NCBI GenBank assembly: GCA_903898725.1
Contig: CAIUGQ010000148.1
Coordinates: 1-7,983, forward strand
DNA length: 7,983 bases
Direction: 5' to 3'
Source: an uncultured Burkholderiales bacterium
GTDB lineage: Bacteria; Pseudomonadota; Gammaproteobacteria; Burkholderiales; Burkholderiaceae_E
Position 1 is the first letter of the stretch. The number at the start of each line of letters is the position of its first letter. Position numbers and translations under genes: made by a program. The notes below the pieces were generated by a model. It was not told the origin of the DNA and did no database searches. It worked only from the letters and a program-made list of their open reading frames with translations. Positions 5,352-7,983 of the stretch are shown piece by piece.

Positions 5352-6062
5352 ATGCTCACCTGGGTCGATCCCGGACGGCCGCTGCCGCCGCCCTCGAAGG
5401 CGCTCTCGGACCCCAACGGTCTGCTGGCGGCGGGCCGCGACCTCTCGCCGCAGCGGCTGCTCGAGGCCTACCGCCACGGCATCTTCCCGTGGTACTCGGC
5501 CGGCCAGCCGGTGCTGTGGTGGTCGCCCGATCCGCGCATGGTGCTGTTCATCGACGAGTTCAAGCTGTCGCGCTCGCTCGTCAAGACACTGCGTCGCGTG
5601 CGCCGCGAGGGCCGCTGGACGATCGAGCTCGACCGCGACTTCGAGGCGACGATGCTCGCCTGCGCGGCGCCGCGTCCCGATCAGGACGGCACCTGGATCA
5701 CGCCGCTCGTGCGCGCCGCCTACGTCGGCCTGCATCACCAGGGGTTTGCGCACTCGGTCGAGGTGCGCGAGGACGGCGCACTGGTGGGCGGGCTGTACGG
5801 CGTGTCGATCGGCCGGATGTTCTTCGGCGAATCGATGTTCACGCGGCGCCCGGACGCCTCGAAATGTGCGCTGGCGACGCTCGTCGGAGCGCTGCGCGAG
5901 CGCGGATTCAGCGTGATAGACTGCCAGCAGGCCACGTCGCACCTCGCCTCTCTCGGAGCCCGGGAGATCGCTCGCGACGCGTTCCTGGACCAGGTCGCCA
6001 CCCTCGCCGCGCAGCCGCCACCGGACTGGTCCGCGATGAGGTTGGAGTTCCCGGACGTTTGA
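5352..6062 (+). CDS. aat: Leucyl/phenylalanyl-tRNA--protein transferase
   Basis: Aat transfers Leu or Phe from aminoacyl-tRNA to proteins with N-terminal Lys or Arg, making them substrates for ClpS and ClpAP. The 236-aa product has the usual length and blocks: FPDP-like start region, PNGLLAAGRDLSP (21-33), YRHGIFPWYS (40-49), WWSPDPRMVL (56-65), the FGESMF motif (158-163), and VIDCQQATSHLASLGA (188-203). In the last, D190 and Q192 correspond to the E. coli catalytic residues D186 and Q188. The start ATG lies 16 bp after the Nudix stop, with only a distant GAGGG as ribosome-binding site. The next gene, bpt, follows after 15 bp, consistent with one transcript for both N-degron transferases. Confidence 0.97.
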   Translation: MLTWVDPGRPLPPPSKALSDPNGLLAAGRDLSPQRLLEAYRHGIFPWYSAGQPVLWWSPDPRMVLFIDEFKLSRSLVKTLRRVRREGRWTIELDRDFEATMLACAAPRPDQDGTWITPLVRAAYVGLHHQGFAHSVEVREDGALVGGLYGVSIGRMFFGESMFTRRPDASKCALATLVGALRERGFSVIDCQQATSHLASLGAREIARDAFLDQVATLAAQPPPDWSAMRLEFPDV

Positions 6063-6077
6063 GCGCATCGGGCACGC

Positions 6078-6827
6078 ATGACGCATCTGAAGGAACTGCC
6101 GTTCTCGGCTCTCCAGTTCTACGCGACGGCCCCCTACCCGTGCAGCTACCTCACGGGGCATCAGGCCCGCTCGCAGGTCGCCACACCGAACCACCTGATC
6201 AACGCCGACGTCTACTCCGAGCTCGTCCGCTCGGGGTTCCGCCGCAGCGGCATCTTCACCTATCGCCCGCATTGCGACGGTTGCCGCGCCTGCGTGCCGG
6301 TGCGCGTGCCGGTGGCGGCCTTCCAGCCTGACCGCAGCCAGCGTCGAGCGCTCAAGCGCCATGCCGACCTGCGCACGCTGGTCGCGCGGCTGGGCTTCGC
6401 GCCCGAGCACTACGCGCTCTACCTGCGCTACCAGTCGACGCGCCACGCCGGCGGCGGCATGGACCACGACAGCCGCGAGCAGTACGCGCAGTTCCTGCTC
6501 CAGAGCAAGGTCAACACGCGGCTGGTGGAGTTCCGCGACGCCGAAGGCACGCTGCGCATGGTGTCGATCATCGACCTGCTCGACGACGGCCTGTCCTCGG
6601 TCTACACGTTCTTCGATCCGGACGTGCCGAACGCGAGCTACGGCACGTTCAACGTGCTGTGGCAGATCGAGCAGTGCAAGCACCTGGGGCTCGACTACCT
6701 GTACCTCGGCTACTGGATCGAGCAGAGCCCCAAGATGGCGTACAAGTCGCGCTTCCAGCCGATCGAGCATCTCGTCGGCGGCCAGTGGCAGCCCCTGCTG
6801 CCGGCGGCCGATGCCGCGGCGGGCTGA
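6078..6827 (+). CDS. bpt: Aspartate/glutamate leucyltransferase (Bpt; ATE-related)
   Basis: Bpt moves Leu from Leu-tRNA onto N-terminal Asp or Glu (and possibly oxidised Met/Cys), feeding the same ClpS/ClpAP route as Aat. It belongs to the family of eukaryotic arginyltransferase ATE1, and such genes are often mislabelled arginyltransferase. The 249-aa product has PYPCSYL (19-25), then GFRRSGIFTYRPHCDGCRACVPVRV with C66, C69 and C72, and in the C-terminal half the GNAT-like blocks SSVYTFFDPD, YGTFNVLWQIE and YLGYWIEQSPKMAYK. C22 with the C66-C72 group lies where ATE1 has its metal or Fe-S-binding cysteines. Length is normal. It sits 15 bp after aat and 36 bp before pyrD. Confidence 0.95.
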   Translation: MTHLKELPFSALQFYATAPYPCSYLTGHQARSQVATPNHLINADVYSELVRSGFRRSGIFTYRPHCDGCRACVPVRVPVAAFQPDRSQRRALKRHADLRTLVARLGFAPEHYALYLRYQSTRHAGGGMDHDSREQYAQFLLQSKVNTRLVEFRDAEGTLRMVSIIDLLDDGLSSVYTFFDPDVPNASYGTFNVLWQIEQCKHLGLDYLYLGYWIEQSPKMAYKSRFQPIEHLVGGQWQPLLPAADAAAG

Positions 6828-6834
6828 GCCGCAG

Positions 6835-6862
6835 CCCTCTCCACCCGTTCCCGTCCCTCCCC
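6835..6862 (+). other. Pyrimidine tract in front of pyrD, no Shine-Dalgarno
   Basis: Of 28 bases directly before the pyrD start, 25 are C or T, and no AGGAGG-like element is present in the 36-bp gap after bpt. Initiation may rely on S1 binding to the pyrimidine tract or on translation carried over from bpt. Confidence 0.4.
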
Positions 6863-6863
6863 G

Positions 6864-7949
6864 ATGAGCCCGTACGCACTGGCGCGCCCGCTGCTGTTCG
6901 CGATCGACCCCGAGCGCGCGCACGACCTCACCCTCGCCTCGATCGACGCGCTCGCGGCCAGCGGCGCGCTGCGCGTGGCCGCGGGCGGCCGCGTCGACGA
7001 TCCCGTCGATCTGCTCGGCCTGCGCTTCGCCAACCGGATCGGTCTGGCGGCCGGCCTCGACAAGAACGCGGCCCACGTGGACGCGCTCGCGCAGATGGGG
7101 TTCGGCTTCGTCGAGGTCGGCACGGTCACGCCCCGGCCGCAGCCGGGCAATCCGAAGCCGCGGATGTTCCGCCTGCCCGCGGCCCATGCGCTCATCAACC
7201 GGATGGGGTTCAACAACCTCGGGCTCGATGCGTACGTGGCCAACGTCGAGCGGCGCCGCTCGGACATCACGCTCGGCCTGAACATCGGCAAGAACGCGGC
7301 GACGCCGATCGAGCGCGCCACCGACGACTACCTCGAGGGGCTGCGCCGCACCTGGCCCCATGCCGACTACGTGACGGTGAACATCTCGTCGCCGAACACC
7401 AAGAACCTGCGCCAGCTGCAGGGCGGCGACGAACTCACCGCGATGCTCGCCGCGCTGGGCGCGGAACGCGCAAAGCTCGGCCGCACGACGAAACGCGACG
7501 TGCCGATGCTCGTCAAGATCGCGCCCGACCTGGACGAGGCGCAGATCGAGGCGATCGCGCGGGTGCTGGTCGAACAGTCGGTCGACGGCGTGATCGCGAC
7601 CAACACGACGGTCTCGCGCGATGCGGTCAAGGGCCTGCGCCACGGCGAGGAGGCGGGCGGCCTGTCGGGCGCGCCGGTCTTCGAGTCGAGCAACCGCGTG
7701 ATCCGCGCGCTGCGCGAGCTGCTGCCCTCGGGCTATCCGATCGTCGGCGTGGGCGGTGTGATGTCGGGCGCTGATGCTCGGGCCAAGCTCGAGGCGGGTG
7801 CCGACCTCGTCCAGCTCTACACCGGCCTCATCTACCGCGGTCCGGCGCTCGTCGGCGAATGCGCTCGGGCAACGCGCGGCTTCACGCGCGCCGAGGCCCC
7901 GGTCAGCCCGCGTCCTCGACGCGACCGAGCCGCCGCGCCGCCGCGTTGA
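6864..7949 (+). CDS. pyrD: Quinone-dependent (class 2) dihydroorotate dehydrogenase
   Basis: PyrD oxidises dihydroorotate to orotate with FMN and passes electrons to the quinone pool at the inner membrane, the fourth step of pyrimidine synthesis. The N-terminal helical segment typical of class 2 (YALARPLLFAIDPERAHDLT) is present and would contact the membrane. FMN and substrate blocks follow: GLAAGLDKN (60-68), VGTVTPRPQPGNPKPRMFRL (85-104), NRMGFNNLG (112-120), VNISSPNT (172-179) with S176 as the catalytic base, KIAPDL (218-223), IATNTT (244-249), GGLSGAP (265-271) and GVGGVMSG (295-302). The product is 361 aa against 336 in E. coli. The last ~20 residues (after GFTRAEA) are Pro/Arg-rich, have poorer third-position G/C, and overlap an apparent convergent gene, so they look like a recent readthrough extension. 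It closes the Nudix-aat-bpt cluster. Confidence 0.96.
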   Translation: MSPYALARPLLFAIDPERAHDLTLASIDALAASGALRVAAGGRVDDPVDLLGLRFANRIGLAAGLDKNAAHVDALAQMGFGFVEVGTVTPRPQPGNPKPRMFRLPAAHALINRMGFNNLGLDAYVANVERRRSDITLGLNIGKNAATPIERATDDYLEGLRRTWPHADYVTVNISSPNTKNLRQLQGGDELTAMLAALGAERAKLGRTTKRDVPMLVKIAPDLDEAQIEAIARVLVEQSVDGVIATNTTVSRDAVKGLRHGEEAGGLSGAPVFESSNRVIRALRELLPSGYPIVGVGGVMSGADARAKLEAGADLVQLYTGLIYRGPALVGECARATRGFTRAEAPVSPRPRRDRAAAPPR

Positions 7950-7983
7950 GCCGCACCGGCTGACCGTGCGGGGTCGCCTCGGC
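7903..7983 (-). CDS. Possible 3' end of a convergent gene running in from the right edge
   Basis: On the minus strand the frame is open from the window edge to a TGA at 7903-7905, giving a 26-residue C-terminus (ending in NAAARRLGRVEDAG). Almost every codon ends in G or C, as in the window's real genes, while the overlapping pyrD frame here has several A/T-ending codons. That supports the minus frame as the coding one. It would overlap the pyrD 3' end by 47 bp. Too little is visible to name a family. Confidence 0.35.
   Translation of the reverse strand, partial: AEATPHGQPVRLNAAARRLGRVEDAG

Noticed and set aside
5193..7643. 816-codon open frame on the - strand opposite Nudix, aat, bpt and pyrD
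   Set aside because: It lies across four genes with clear family motifs and its translation is Arg/His/Ala/Val-rich low complexity typical of antisense frames in GC-rich DNA.

Overview
The window is GC-rich with strong G/C preference at third codon positions. It looks like chromosomal DNA of a betaproteobacterium, most likely Burkholderiales. Three things point that way: a solitary Bug-family periplasmic binding protein, a CheY/CheZ pair of the proteobacterial type, and an aat-bpt-pyrD gene order. This placement is inference from gene content, not from a marker phylogeny.

Layout, left to right. (1) Positions 1-494 (+) hold the 3' part of a small HD-superfamily metal-dependent phosphohydrolase whose start lies outside the window. 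(2) A convergent intergenic gap (495-609) contains two hairpins. It separates that gene from cheZ (610-1452, -) and cheY (1479-1853, -), which are transcribed as a cheY-cheZ pair. This CheZ is longer than the E. coli protein. It carries an N-terminal Pro/Ala-rich extension with a Cys-x8-Cys-x2-Cys-x-Cys motif that matches, in spacing and flanking residues, the [2Fe-2S]-binding motif of anamorsin/Dre2 (CIAPIN1). This is the most unusual thing in the window. (3) A 309-bp gap precedes an unrecognised lipoprotein gene (2163-2885, -). (4) Positions 3137 to about 3352 (-) hold a C-terminal remnant of a D-aminoacylase-like amidohydrolase. Upstream of it, on the opposite strand, stands an intact Bug receptor gene (3491-4540, +), preceded by a degenerate tandem repeat that ends in its ribosome-binding site. 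(5) An initiator tRNA-fMet gene (4603-4679, -) has a recognisable promoter and an intrinsic terminator. (6) Divergent from it is a compact cluster on the + strand: a zinc-ribbon Nudix hydrolase (4787-5335), aat (5352-6062), bpt (6078-6827) and pyrD (6864-7949). (7) The 3' end of pyrD overlaps what looks like the end of a convergent gene running in from the right edge.

How the genes work together. CheY and CheZ are the response regulator and its phosphatase for chemotactic switching. Aat and Bpt are the two bacterial aminoacyl-tRNA-protein transferases. They add Leu/Phe to N-terminal Lys/Arg and Leu to N-terminal Asp/Glu, making substrates for ClpS/ClpAP, so together they form the branch-defining half of the N-degron pathway. 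The Nudix hydrolase and PyrD (dihydroorotate dehydrogenase, pyrimidine synthesis) are probably co-transcribed with them, but a functional link is not evident. The long open frames antisense to cheZ/cheY and to aat-bpt-pyrD are GC-bias shadows and are not annotated.
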